A stretch of DNA of 64,000 nt from the NCBI GenBank assembly GCA_012295275.1, contig CM022675.1, positions 15,802,189-15,866,188 on the forward strand, given 5' to 3'. A program made the translations under genes and the position numbers. The notes under the pieces are model-generated. The model was not told the origin of the DNA. It searched no databases and was given only the letters and a program-made list of their open reading frames with translations. This stretch comes from Chrysomallon squamiferum (Eukaryota; Mollusca; Gastropoda; Neomphalida; Peltospiridae). Shown piece by piece: positions 38,956 to 52,157 of the stretch (within the stretch, counting starts at the first letter, position 1; each line of letters opens with the position of its first letter).

Positions 38956-40094
38956 AAACCATGATTGACACAAACTTCCTAATTAATATTTATGTAATGA
39001 AAAACATTCATAATATTGTTAAATATGATGATATTCGTGGACCTAATCTGTGAAACAAATATAATTGCTACTTTAAACTAGAAATTTCTGAAAGTATAAA
39101 CTACACATTTCTAAAAACTGCTTTGATCTAGTGTTCTTCTCCTCCTCCTGTGGGAACTTCACAAATCCTGGAAATATCACATCTCTCAAAGTACTAGCTG
39201 TATAAGCTCATTTTGATGTTATTAAGTTCATTTATGTTTTTTCTCATTGTGAAATCCAGAAATTTGTGTTGTGACCATGCAACATGGATTTTTATTCCTT
39301 TCTTTCATCTGTTGTGAACATTCTTCAGTTCCTACATTTCTAGATGTACTGTTCCATACCAGATTAAATACTCTAACAATGTAATAAAAGAATTAGATGA
39401 ATATTTCTGTCGGATGTAAGTATTACACAGTCTTACAGTATTTTGAAATCTTCCTTTTGGAACCTTCCCTGTCGATTCACTGCTTTTACTTGAGAATTCA
39501 GTTAATGTTTTTTTTTGTCTTTTGTTTTTTGGTTGTTTTTTTAAATGTCTGAAAATCCTGTCTGCTTTACAATTCTGTAAACTTTGACAACTGACAGACT
39601 TGTTGGCAACACTATTTTGGCTGGGTGCATAAAGCATATTCATTTAAAATTATACAAGTTTGATCTCATTTATACTCTTTAATTCATGATGATAGTGTTA
39701 TGTTATAGACAATATATAATAATTATGATGTAGAGAATTGACTGAAAAATTTCTTTCTCCATTGCCAGATATTTTCCTTTCTCTTGCGAATTATCTTTCA
39801 CCCCAGTCACACTGATAACATCACAGACACCTAACCAGTACACAGACCATTGCTGTTACATGTACCTTAAGATAGCCCCAGTGACAGTGTTTAATGTCTC
39901 AAGTTTCTTGGAGAAATTTCTCAAGTGTCTTAAGTCTAAACAAAGAGAAATAAACCTCAGATGTCTTAATGGTGTTTATGCATCTTTAGTTAAACCAAAG
40001 ATTATGCTGGGTGCTTTTACTTCAGTCCTTTACAATCTCCTCTGCATAATATATATGTCCTCTATAAGATTACATGACCTATGGGTCTTTTCTT

Positions 40095-40490
40095 GGGCCA
40101 GCATTGATGAAATGATTCCACATGTCAAGAGAAAATCTTGAATCATTGTTAAATTCAGCAGTTCTAGGTACTGCTGGGGTGATTTCCACTGCATCCAGTC
40201 ACTTGTTCTGGACCTCATTGATTGGAAGTAGCTCTTCTCACCCAGGTTTTCATGGCAACGTTCTTCTTGTACTGTGTGGCTAGGCCTGCCTGTTGGATCT
40301 TGCACCAAATGGCCTGTGTGTAGTGGAACATGCAGCCTTTGATGTCTCTATTAGGAATAGCTGCCATTTCAAAGTCTGTATACAATCGTGATCCGGCATT
40401 CAGTTGACCAGGTGCTGAACGTGGGTCTGCAGGTTCTCAAACAGATGGACATAGTTGGCAGTCTGTGACTCTGCAAGAAAGGCACAGTTT
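40095..40490 (-). pseudogene. MULE transposase fragment 1
   Basis: Minus strand, after an acceptor-like TTGCAG: pieces of NYVHLFENLQTHVQHLVN, then DFEMAAIPNRDIKGCMFHY, the DFE-x-A and C-x-FH motifs of the MULE transposase domain. Broken by a stop and frameshifts; the C-terminal GPRT-NN motif has diverged. Confidence 0.65.
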
Positions 40491-41599
40491 TACTTGAGAA
40501 TTCAGTTATCTCAAAATTTTAATTTATTTTTATTTTTATTTATTTTTACAATTCTGTAAACATTGACAACTGTTGGCAATAATATTTAAGATTGGCACAA
40601 AATTATACAAGTTTGATCTCAGTTATATTTTTTAATTCATGATGATAGTGTAATGTTATATAATAATTATGATGTAGAGAATTGACTCAAATTTCTTTCT
40701 CCATTATCAGAGAATATATATATATATATATATATATATAGGCAGGGTTTCAAATTAAATGGTTTTGATACTAGGTAATCTGTGATATAGAAATATTAAC
40801 AAACACAACATTGTAACCCTGGTGTCTCCAAGGAGGACAAACTGATCAGGTTCACAAGGCAATTTTAATGTAAAAATTATACAGCTGCAAAACTAAAACA
40901 ATCAAACCAATACAAAAAAACCCCCGTGATCTCTAGATAAAAAGAAAATAACTAAATAAATATGTTCAAGAAACATATAATCAAATACATAATATTAATA
41001 TACAGTTCACTACAATCAAACCTGAGGAGAAGTCAGTTACATTTAAATATCAACTGTTAAAGTTCATTCACTCCTAATTGATATCAGTTTCACCCAGTGT
41101 TAAAAGTAATCTTTAACAAAAGCAATTAACTTCAGCAGGGCTTAAGTTGTCTTTTGTAGGAACACATTAACACCAAGCTGATACCAGATTCATGGGTGTG
41201 ATTTCATGTTTATCTGTTTTTTACTCTTGTACACCTGGCACACCAGTACCATACTAATCTGTCTGTAATCATTTCTATCACTTATGTTAACTAGAACTAA
41301 TTACATTGTATAAAAGTCTATACGAATCCTTTATGCGTATATAAGACATTAATAATAACTGAACCATAAGCTTTTTTAATATGTGTATACATGAACTTCC
41401 TATAATTGTTATTCATATTTTGGTTATATTGATAACCTATTACACTCAGATGTTTAAAAAAAAGAATAATTATTATGATAAAATTACCAGCACATGTAAA
41501 TTAACAATTACTCATAAATATAAAACATGCAGTACTGTAAGTAGTGATGTTAGTAACACTTACACCAGACAAGCAATGTTGCCACTTGGCTAAAAAAAA

Positions 41600-42265
41600 A
41601 TGATTTCACAAAAAGAAAACACTGCAGCTTCATGAAGTGACCAGTGGCGTCCAGGTACTGCAGGGTGTCCTGGTTCTGTCACTGAGCTGCTGCTGGAGGT
41701 GACTGACTTTGTTGTCCAGATCCCAGTAGACTCTCTTCTCAGTGGTGGTGCAGCTCTAGCATTCAGCTGTACCAACTTTGTTCTTTCAAGTCAACAGATC
41801 TGTAAATGTTTGGATGTTGATGAGGAAGCAGCCTGTTGACCTGTGAATCGAAACCTTCCAGATTGTTGATTGTTCTTGGACCAGTATTGGTGAAATGATT
41901 CCACATGTCAAGAGAAAATCTTGAATCATTGTTAAATTCAGTAGTTCTGGGTACTGCTGAGATGGTTTCCACTGCATCCAGTCACTTGTTCTGGACCTCA
42001 ATGATTGGAAGTAGCTCTTCTCACCCAGGTTTTCATGGCAATGTTGTTCTTGTGCTGTTTGGCTAGGCCTCTCTGTTGAATCTTCCACCAAATGGCCTGT
42101 GTGTAGTGGAACATGCAGCCTTTGATGTCTCTATTAAGAATAGCTGCCATTTCAAAGTCTGTATACAATCAGGATCCAGCATTCAGTTGACCAGGTGCTG
42201 AACTTGGGTCTGCAGGTTCTCAAACAGACGGATATAGTTGGCAGTCTGTGACTCTGGAAGAAAGA
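41600..42265 (-). pseudogene. MULE transposase fragment 2
   Basis: Same exon, longer. It retains WNHFTNTGPRTINNLEGF, matching the family's GPRTNNHLEGWH motif, and LLPHQHPNIY. A C-terminal coiled-coil piece (DLDNKVSHLQQQLSD) is in another frame. Several frameshifts make it non-coding. Confidence 0.7.
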
Positions 42266-42509
42266 CACAGTTTTACTTGAGAATTCAATTGTCTCAAAAT
42301 TTTTATTTTTTTTTTTTTTTTTTTTTTTTTTACAATTCTGTAAACTTTGACAACTGTTGGCAATAATATTTGAGACTGGGTGCATAAAGCATACTGGCAC
42401 AGAATTATACAAGTTTGATCTCGGTTATATTCTTTAATTCATGATGATAGTGTAATGTTATATAATAATTATGATGTAGAGAATTGACTGAAATTTTTTT
42501 CTTCATTAT

Positions 42510-42550
<41 letters not shown>

Positions 42551-43389
42551 GCAGGGTTTCAAATTAAATGGTTTTGATACTAGGTAATCTGTGATATAGA
42601 AATATTAACAAACACAACATTGTAACCCTGGTGTCTCCAAGGACAAACTGATCAGGTTCACAAGACAAATAATAGTAAAAATTATACAGTTGCAAAACTA
42701 AAAAAAATCAAACAAATACAAAAAAACCCTGTGATCTCTAGATAAAAAGAAAATAACTGTAAACAAATATGTTCAAGAAACATATAATCAAATACATAAT
42801 ATTAATATACAGTTCACTACAATCAAACCTGAGGAGAAGTCAGTTACATTTAAATATCAACTGTTAAAGTTCATTCACTCCTAATTGATATCAGTTTCAC
42901 CCAGTGTTAAAAGTAATCTTTAACAAAAGCAATTAACTTCAGCAAGGGTTCTGTTGTCTTTTGTTGGAACACATTAACCCCAAGCAGATACCAGATTCAT
43001 GGGTGTGATTTCATGTTTATCTGTTGTTTACTCTTGTACAGCTGGCACACCAGTACCATACTAATCTGTCTGTAATCATTTCTATCACTTATGTTAACTA
43101 GAACTAATTACATTGTATAAAAGTCTATACGAATCCTTTATGCGTATATAAGACATTAATAATAACTGAACCATAAGCTTTTTTAATATGTGTATACATG
43201 AACTGTCTATAACTGTTATTCATATTTTCGTTATATTGATAACCTTTTATACTCAGACATTTAAAAAAAATGAATAATTATTATGATAAAATTACCAGCG
43301 CATATAAATGAACAATTACTCACAAATATAAAACATGCGATACTGTAAGTAGCGATGTCAATAAGCAGTGTTGCCACTTGGCTGAAAAA

Positions 43390-44062
43390 AAATGATTTCA
43401 CAAAAAGCAAACACTGCAGCTTCATGAAGTGACCAGTGGCGTCCAGGTACTGCAGGGTGTCCTGGTTCTGTCACTGAGCTGCTGCTTGAGGTGACTGACT
43501 TTGTTGTTGAGATCCAAGTAGACTCTCTTCTCAGTGGTGGTGCAGCTCCAGCATTCAGCTGCACCAACTTTGCTCTTTCAAGTCAACAAATCTGTAAATG
43601 TTTGGATGTTGATGAGGAAGCAGCCTGTTGACCTGTGAATGGAAACCTTCCAGATTGTTGATTGTTCTTGGACCAGTATTGGTGAAATGATTCCACCTGT
43701 CAAGAGAAAATCTTGAATCATCGTTGAATTCAGCAGTTCTAGGTACTGCTGGTGTGGTTTCCACTGCATCCAGTCACATGTTCTGGACCTCATTGATTGG
43801 AAGTAGTGTCAGACGAGCAGCTCTTCTCACCCAGGTTTTCATGGCAATGTCATTCTTGTACTGTTTGGCTAGGCCTGCCTGTTGGATCTTGTGCCAAATG
43901 GCCTGTGTGTAGTGGAACATGCAGCCTTTGATGTCTCTATTAGGAGTAGCTGCCATTTCAAAGTCTATATACAATCAGGATCCAGTATTCAGTTGACCAG
44001 GTGCTGAACGTGGGTCTGCAGGTTCTCAAACAGATGGACATAGTTGGCAGTCTGTGACTCTG
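43390..44062 (-). pseudogene. MULE transposase fragment 3
   Basis: Best preserved copy. YIDFEMAATPNRDIKGCMFH and TQAIWHKIQQAGLAKQY run in one frame to NM, then a single TGA (43776-43774) replaces the expected Trp, and the same frame continues LDAVETTPAVPRTAEF through GPRTINNLEGF. Further frameshifts follow near the C-terminal coiled coil. Confidence 0.72.
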
Positions 44063-44300
44063 CAAGAAAGGTACAGTTTTACTTGAGAATTCAGTTATCT
44101 CAAAATTTTAATTTATTTTATTATTATTATTTTTTTACAATTCTGTAAACTTTGACAACTGTTGGCAATAATATTTGAGATTGGCACAAAATTATACAAG
44201 TTTGATCTCAGTTATATTCTTTAATTCATGATGATAGAGTAATGTTATATAATAATTATGATGTAGAGAATTGACTCAAATTTCTTTCTCAATTATCAGA

Positions 44301-44338
<38 letters not shown>

Positions 44339-45574
44339 GCAGGGTTTCAAATTAAATGGTTTTGATACTAGGTAATCTGTGATATAGAAATATTAACAAA
44401 CACAACATTGTAACCCTGGTGTCTCCAAGGAGGACAAACTGATCAGGTTCACAAGACAAATTAATGTAAAAATTATTCAGGTGCAAAACTAAAAAAATCA
44501 AACCAATACAAAAAAAACCCCGTGATCTCTAGATAAAAAGAAAATAACTGTAAACAAATATGTTCAAGAAACATATAATCAAATACATAATATTAATATA
44601 CAGTTCATTACAATCAAACCTGAGGAGAAATCAGTTACATTTAAATATCAACTGTTAAAGTTCATTCACTCCTAATTGATATCAGTTTCCCTGAGTCTCT
44701 TGTGTTAAAAGTAATCTTTAACAAAAACAATTAACTTCAGCAGGGGTTAAGTTGTCTTTTGTTGGAACACATTAACACCAAGCTGATAGCAGATTCATGG
44801 GTGTGATTTCATGTTTATCTGTTTTTTACTCTTGTACAGCTGGCACACCAGTACCATACTAATCTGTCTAATCATTTCTATCACTTATGTTAACTAGAAC
44901 TAATTACATTGTATAAAAGTCTATATGAATCCTTTATGCATATATAAAACATTAATAATAACTGAACCATAAGCTTTTTTAATATGTGTATACATGAACT
45001 TCCTATAACTGTTATTCATATTTTGGTTATAATGATAACCTATTACACTTAGATGTTTGAAAAAAGAATAATTATTATGATAAAGATCAAATTACCAGCA
45101 CATATAAATTAACAATTACTCATAAGTATAAAACATGCGATACTGTAAGTAGTGATGTCAGTAACACTTACCTCACACAAGCAGTCTGATGCTTTTAAAT
45201 ATCAACTGTTAAAGTTCATTCACTCCTACTTGATATCACTTTCACCCAGTCCCTTGTGTTAAAAGTAATCTTTAACAAAAGCAGTTAACTTCAGCAGGGT
45301 TAAGTTGTCTTTTGTAGGAACACATTAACACCAAGCTGATACCAGATTCATGGGTTTGATTTCATGTTTATCTGTATTTGACACCTGGCACACTAATACC
45401 AGTCCCATACTAATCTTCTGTAATCATTTCTATCACATATGTTATAAAACATGCAATACTGTAAGTAGTGATGTCAGTAACTTACCCCACATGACCAGTG
45501 CCACCACCTAAACAGAAGTAATCAGCTGTGTTTACTGAGAAAATACTCTATGAATCAATCAGGCTTATTTTTAA

Positions 45575-45795
45575 ATATATTTCCACATGAAAACTAATAA
45601 AGACCCAATTAAATTATTATATTGTTACTTAAAGTTATGCCAAAACATTTAATAAAATTGTGCACCATCATTTTCAAAATAAATGAAAGTCCACAAGTAA
45701 AATATAATTATTGTCTCATCTTTAATATATAGTATCTTAAATATCCCTTTTCAGTAGACATATTAAAATGAAAGCAATAAACAAAAATTAATTAC
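45575..45795. repeat. Right flank inverted repeat of the MULE block
   Basis: Reverse-complement partner of 38,690-38,955. It lies just outside the last partial tandem unit. Confidence 0.7.
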
Positions 45796-46085
45796 TGATC
45801 TTAGCTGATCTGTAGCACATGTGAAATCAAATATAAAAATACTTACCTTCACTAGCAATTGTTTGAGGTCCTGCAGTGTCCAACTTAAAATGTTGCCATC
45901 CTCAGCAACACAAAAATTTAATAATAATTTTAATTGATGTAATAAAATCTGTGATAGATCTGTTTCTCTCACATGCATCACAACCAGAACATATTACTGT
46001 CCTAAGTAATGGACTGTCTCTGACAAATCTCTGACAGTTTGAGGATGAGGAGAGTTTTCAGAAACAGTTTCTGACTTACTTTCCA

Positions 46086-46218
46086 GAACAACTGCAGAGA
46101 GGGGTAGGTTATGGGGATTACTATGCTGACCAGCACCTAACCTAGATGAGCATCTTACAGGAACAGCATTTCCATCTTCTGATGATGTCTTTGATTCTGC
46201 ATCAACTTTTATTTTCAC
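46086..46218 (-). CDS. Candidate first coding exon, unassigned
   Basis: Minus-strand ATG at 46218 opens MKIKVDAESKTSSEDGNAVP followed by VRCSSRLGAGQHSN. A strong donor GTAAGT follows VVLES-K (about 46,085). The peptide is hydrophilic and low-complexity, with no domain recognised. Because it lies upstream of, and on the same strand as, the MULE fragments, it may be the N-terminal exon of that element. Weakly supported. Confidence 0.3.
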
Positions 46219-46219
46219 A

Positions 46220-48379
46220 TCCCAGACAGCAGTTGCCGTATATGGTCATGTCACATGACCACACAGTCCCCAGTGCTAATGAAAGCTCCCAATAGGAGGC
46301 AGTTATCTTGCTAGCACTTAGTACCTACCAAATACTTTAAAAACATTATATAATCTGACCATTATAGACTAGGATACAATGGCTGTTATTTCACGATACA
46401 TGAATATGGAATATTTTACTCTTGGATGACTTCTGAAGGCCATTACTAATGGACTTTAACAGTTGTTGATTATAATAAAGTACATTTCAATGTTATGTAT
46501 TTGATTATATTTTTGTTGACCAAATTTGTTTACAATTGTTTTCTTTTTATCTAAAGATAAGGGGGCTTGTTTTGGATGTGATAGTTTGATTTAAATTTGT
46601 GGATTTTAAATATGCTTCCTGTTAATTAAATATATTTTTAGGAGCTGCGATTTTTTTTATATTCAGTGTTTTAATATTTTTATTGTTGGTAATTGTCTGT
46701 TGTCAAGGGTGTTTGATTTAAAATATTGTTTTATTTCCCTCATTAGACCAGTGCTTTCGTTTCATCCCCATCACTGCAGTTTCAGTATCTTATCACACTG
46801 TTTTTCATTTTGTTTCTTTTGTGCTTGGAAAAGGATGCATCAATTTACATTTAACACATGAATTTGTCATTTAAATCTGATTGTTTCATTTTTAGTTGCA
46901 TAAATCCTTTTTGTTTTAAATTTAAAAATTAATATTGATCATGTTGGTGAAGCGACTACTGTTTTAATTTGTTTTCACAGGGAATATGTTGTGTGTGTAT
47001 TTTAATTTGTGTGTGCAGTTTTAATTAACTTCAGATTAATCTGAAGTGGTAATGTTTTATTCACTGTATCAGTTATAAGTAAATAAGCAGTGAGAAGGTG
47101 CATTTATTGTAAAATATGTCAAATCTGGAATTGAGAACTGAGTAAGAATTAAAATCTTTTTATCAGTTTTTCATGTTTTTTTTTTGTTTTCTCCTCTGTT
47201 CTCCAACATGTTTTATATATATAAAGGTGAGCCTTGACACATGACACAAAGGCACTATTTTCAAAATTATTTTTAAATGGAAATGCTAATATTAACGGAA
47301 CGTCTTACTTTTATTTTATTTTATTTTTATAAATTTGAGAACTAGAAGATAGTCTGAGACCATTTGTTGATATTAAAGGTCATTACCTAAAAAAACACAC
47401 AATGTTGTTGGATGTTACTGATGACATGAAAAGAAGTCAAATGTATGTTACAATAACTGGAATGTGTTGCTAAACATGCATTAACTTATTCAAACAGGCT
47501 ACTTTAAACATCTGAAAAAAGAATTATTTAATATTCTTTTATTGTTAATTTAGAAAGAAAATGTCATGTCATCAATAATATCCAGTCAGGGTCCTTTTAA
47601 TTTTTTGGTTTTATGTTAAGTATAACCTTGTTTTTACATTGCACAAACACAGCTTATAAATATAAATGTTACTTAAAAAGAGTTCCAGCAATTGATCTTC
47701 TGCAATACATAAACTCAGCTAATCCTTAGAGTCTACTCCAGAAAGGTGTTGCAGGTATTAAAATGTATGTAACCATGAGACTAAAGGCCATTAAAGGCAC
47801 AGGTGTGATAAGTGTCATTTGAAGCAGACAAAAAAGAATTTTCTTAGCTTTGTACTTGCTGTGATTTAACTGAAAACAAAAGTTACCTATCATCTGACCA
47901 TTGTTGAAATGTTCTCTGATAGAGCTTATCAACAAGCAAAAATAATCTAAGTTTTAAAACTGATCAATCTATGATTTTATGATACTAAAATTTGTATTCA
48001 GCCTTCTATCAATACCTCTGAATACATTGTTCTGTTATGTAGTATAATTTGTTATGTTTACAATTCTTAATTTGCCACTTATCGCAAGAATTTTGAACGC
48101 AAAGCAATTGCCTGTCTTAGAATGGAAAAGATAGTAATCGGCAAAACAATGTTAATTTGTTTATTTCAGAACGTAGTCATATTATATACAGTAAAAGTTA
48201 GAACATATAATAAAACATGCATCCTACGAGTTATTAAAAATATAATCATTTTAAATAGTGCCAGTTCTTTTTAGTTGCACATAAAATCTAAGGTGATTTG
48301 GCCTGGTAGGATTCAATTTACAGCAATTATGCTAAGCACGTGATACTTTCAAATTCAGAGCTGTTCTACACCAAATACC
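46220..48379. other. Intergenic, with the resumed 3' flank of HP1 copy B
   Basis: At 46,905-47,120 the sequence again matches copy A's 3' flank (25,935-26,150; shared AAATTTAAAAATTAAT and AGTAAATAAGCAGTGAGAAG). The MULE block therefore interrupts the duplicated segment. The rest is AT-rich with no gene recognised. Confidence 0.6.
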
Positions 48380-48838
48380 CCGGAAGAAATGGCACTATGC
48401 AAATTTGGAAAAAATGGCACCGTATTTATTATTATTACCCCCACCTTAAAAGTACTTTTGAAAATACAATTTATTCATACACTGTTGTTACATACATGTA
48501 TATTAATATACAGCATCACTCAGCCATTTGGTTTTGCTTAACAAAGTACAGTATTATATCAGAGTTTAATATTACATATATACACATACATATGCTCACA
48601 CACACACACACACACACAAACATATATATATATATATAAATATTCATACATATCTCAAATATTATTCATGCACTGGTTTTTTTATGTCCTTTTTATGTTC
48701 GATTAAGAACACACACACATATATATGACTTCGCCTACTCCTAAACACTAAATGTTAATAAGCAATATAAAAAATAAAAAAATAAATAAAGTTTCAGCTG
48801 CCATTTTTTCCAAATGTGCATAGTGCCATGTCTTCCGG
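48380..48838. repeat. Long hairpin: 40-bp inverted repeat with 379-bp spacer
   Basis: 48380-48419 and 48799-48838 are reverse complements at 38 of 40 positions (core GGCACTATGCAAATTTGGAA). The spacer holds (CA)n (48,598-48,618) and a 95-bp segment that recurs at 49,270. Compatible with a MITE-like element. Confidence 0.85.
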
Positions 48839-49365
48839 GTGCCATTTTTTCCCCTACGCCCGTTAATGAATGACCATGGGCGCCGAAGATCATTTACCAC
48901 CACGTTTAATACTCTCGTACGAAGGACTGATTTAACACACAACAAAAACAACATCACCATTTAAAAGAACACATAATGATATTTCTTTCAACGTATTTGT
49001 TTTTCATGGTAGGTTTTAAAGAAGGGTTTTGTAAGTGGCGGAAAATGGACGAAACCTGAACTTTTAACAGCTTTGACCAGTTATATCAGCTAGACTGCCG
49101 GTAACTGAAAATGTGGCTAGATGTGGTGGAATGCTCGGACCGTGATTTTTTCAGTTCGGTGACGAAAATAATAAATAGCTTATGATGTCTTTATTTCGCC
49201 TTTGTTGTCATCGAACTTAAGTGGACTACTTTCTTGTCATGATAATACAAAACCTTGATCGGCACTTAATATTAATATATAGCATCACTCAGCCATTTGG
49301 TTTTGCTTAACAAAGTACAGTATTATATCAGTTTAATATTACACATATACACATACATATGCACA
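48501..49365. repeat. Direct duplication of a 95-bp segment
   Basis: The sequence beginning TATTAATATACAGCATCACT and containing AGCCATTTGGTTTTGCTTAA occurs at about 48,501-48,596 and about 49,270-49,364, nearly identical. Confidence 0.85.
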
Positions 49366-50310
49366 TATTTAATATTTTTTTCGGGATTTTATATTGCTTG
49401 GACGTGACGAAGATTCAATAATTCTACAACAGAAAAAAAAAAAAAAAAAAAAAAAAAGGCCACTAATGCTACATAAATATCTAAATATTTAAAATAAACA
49501 ATGCAAACGAATTATTATTCAGAGGCAACAACACCGATGAATTTGTTATGGTAATTTATTAATTTTTTCACCGAATGGTGACTTTGCAAAATTTCTCTTA
49601 ACGATGACAAGAATCATCACGACCGAGCGCCGAATTTAAGAACTTGACAAAGGTACAAAAAAATAATATAATAATAATAATAATAATATATTATTAAAAA
49701 TCTCACTCTGTTTTCATGACGAGAACTACCAATGTGTTTATATTTATATTTGCTAGGTATAAAAAATGTTATGTACTGTTGATAAGTGTTTAAATCTTAT
49801 CGGAATAGCCACTGGACAAATTTTCATACAGGATATTTGTTTTTCTTTTTTTAACCCATCTTAATTTTGTGCTCTCCTGTCGCAAAATATTTTAATTTGT
49901 AAACATTAGTATGCATACAATAGTGTAATTGCTAACATATTGTAATTATGACATTTTAAACATGAGCTGACAGTTAAGAATGAAAAATATTTCCACGTTT
50001 TCTTGTGCAAAAGATTAATAATGGTGTGTAGAAAGTCGTATTTCATAATTTAAATAAATAAATTAATACAAATGTGAGAATTGTAGTCTCTTCTTAAAAT
50101 TATTCAAAATTTTCATGTGCATTATTAACTAATGAATGTAGTAAATTTATATGTTAATTTAATTTGATCAGATTAATACACGGTTGAACAATAATTTTAA
50201 AATCTAACATGTTAAAAATTACTCGTCTTAAGTGATTGCTTTTCAGTAGCTAATGACAGAAATATTAGTGTGTGTATTTAAATAGAATTAAGTTTTTCAG
50301 ATAATACTAG
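49366..50310. other. AT-rich upstream region of HRG1
   Basis: Includes a poly-A run (49,430-49,457) and (AAT)n (49,664-49,690). No gene recognised. Confidence 0.5.
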
Positions 50311-50428
50311 CCCCATCACAAAAACATATATCGGCTATTGCCTGTTTGACATCCAATAGCCGATATATGTTTTTGTGCTGGGGTGTCCTTAAACATTCAT
50401 TCATTCATTCATTCATTCATTCATTCAT
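50311..50428. repeat. Molluscan dispersed repeat: 24-bp perfect palindrome plus (ATTC)n tail
   Basis: 50317-50340 and 50354-50377 are exact reverse complements (core ATATATCGGCTATTG), extended by CCCC/GGGG, with a 13-nt loop containing TGTTTGACATC. Immediately after come GGGGTGTCCTTAAA and an ATTC array (50,395-50,428). From memory, sequences of this type (CCAATAGCCGAT, GTGTCGTTAAAC) are abundant in gastropods and bivalves. It is the main taxonomic clue in the window. Confidence 0.7.
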
Positions 50429-50881
50429 AATACTAACCAGTATTCTATTTAAGTATAATGGAAAAATACATTGAACATAGTACAGTAATGCAGTATTACT
50501 TTTATAGTAAAAGTTTATCTGACATATGCTCTTAGCAAAAATTAAGATTTTTATTTTTTATTTTTTATTTACGATTTATTTGAAAGTATCGCTATTTACT
50601 TTTAAAAATGTATTCATTTTATTCAGTATGGTGAATATAGTAAATGATTTGCAGGACGTCTTGGCATATCAGACTAAAACGGTAATTAGATTTTGACATT
50701 TTATTGTTCTGCTCATCCCTCTCCGATTAGTAAAAGCACTTAAGACCAAGTTACGTAATAAATGAGTATCGTAACACATGTACAAATAAAAAATAAATAA
50801 AAAATAAATAAAACTTGGTGAAGTGAAGTTACTGCTATAAACTGAGCATCGCAAAGGAGGAAATCATTACGAACAAGCAAA

Positions 50882-51257
50882 ATGGCAGCACACGACAAAA
50901 TAAACATAAAAGTAAGATACGCTTTCAGTATAATTGGAATAACATTTGGTATACTAATTTTCCTTGTTTTTGGTTTCAACTATGAAAACTGGAATACGGC
51001 GATCTGGGGGTTGTTATCAGGTAAGCACGTCACATGCTAGATTTTTAAATTAAAAACGAATAAATTTGGTATATTTGCAGTCGCTTTAATTTAATGGTTA
51101 ACAGATGTCATTGTGAGATTGGTCACGTTCATAAAAATGTTCAATTAGATTTTATTGTCATTGTATTTAAAGTGTATTAAAATGAGAAACTGAAATGAAA
51201 ATATATTTTATCGAGGTAAGAATAAAAGTAAATTTGAATTCTTATTTTCGAAAGTTG

Positions 51258-51302
<45 letters not shown>

Positions 51303-51374
51303 AAAAAAAAAAAAATAAAAATAAATAAAAATAAAAAATAAATAAAAAGTACCAGCTAAGTAACTAAAAACTAA

Positions 51375-51408
<34 letters not shown>

Positions 51409-52121
51409 TAAATAAATAAATAAATAAATAAAGTTACAAATAGCTAACTTATTTTAATAAATTATGTGATGATAAACAATCAGTTATATTTATAACAAAC
51501 ATGTCTAGATGTTGGCATATTTGTATTTATTTATTTATTTGTTAATTATTATCATTATCAGAGGTCTCACCACGTACTGTAAGAGATGGCGGCCCCACCA
51601 TCACTTACGGCTTTCGATGAGTTAGCCCGCCATTTGTCAGCAACGGGAGCAATATCCGCCACCCGTTTATTTAGACTCGCTATCATGTCATTGTTTTACA
51701 CTTATGGGGTCAGCAGTTCACAGGTCTTGTCTCTAAACAAAATTGAAGTAATCCAATGCTACGACTGTCATATTTACAAAGAGACACAATCTGATTCCTC
51801 CGAAATTTGCAGCTACTCACGATGCTTGTTTAATGAAGGCTACTGTAGCAGGCACTGCATGGCTAAATTACTGCACATGAATTTCAGTGATCACTACAAA
51901 TTGTTCTGCATGCAACTGTATAATTATGTTATCCTAGATAAATAAACAACTTTTTAAAATATTGTCTTCATCCTTCAAAAAATGATATGTGCTCAGTCCA
52001 CACAATATAAAAATAATAATTATTAACAGCGCATCACCAATTCAACATCACATTCTCATAAATATTCATTATCACACTGTGTGACAAATTTTTACTTTCA
52101 GAGCAATGAAAATGATCTCAT

Positions 52122-52157
<36 letters not shown>

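Larger units (their letters stand above)
39475..45480 (-). repeat. Tandem array of about 1.8-kb units derived from a MULE transposon
   Basis: A segment starting TTTTACTTGAGAATTCA recurs at about 39,480, 40,490, 42,270 and 44,080. Each of the last three is followed by (AT)n (40,715-40,740; 42,513-42,547; 44,302-44,335), then the block GGCAGGGTTTCAAATTAAAT, then about 800 bp ending in transposase coding remnants. The first unit lacks the (AT)n half; a fourth partial unit lies at 45,190-45,480. Copies 2 and 3 are very similar, so amplification is fairly recent. Confidence 0.85.

Noticed and set aside
45763-45981. 72-codon minus-strand ORF beside the MULE block
   Set aside because: No domain, overlaps the flank inverted repeat, and has no conserved copy elsewhere in the window.
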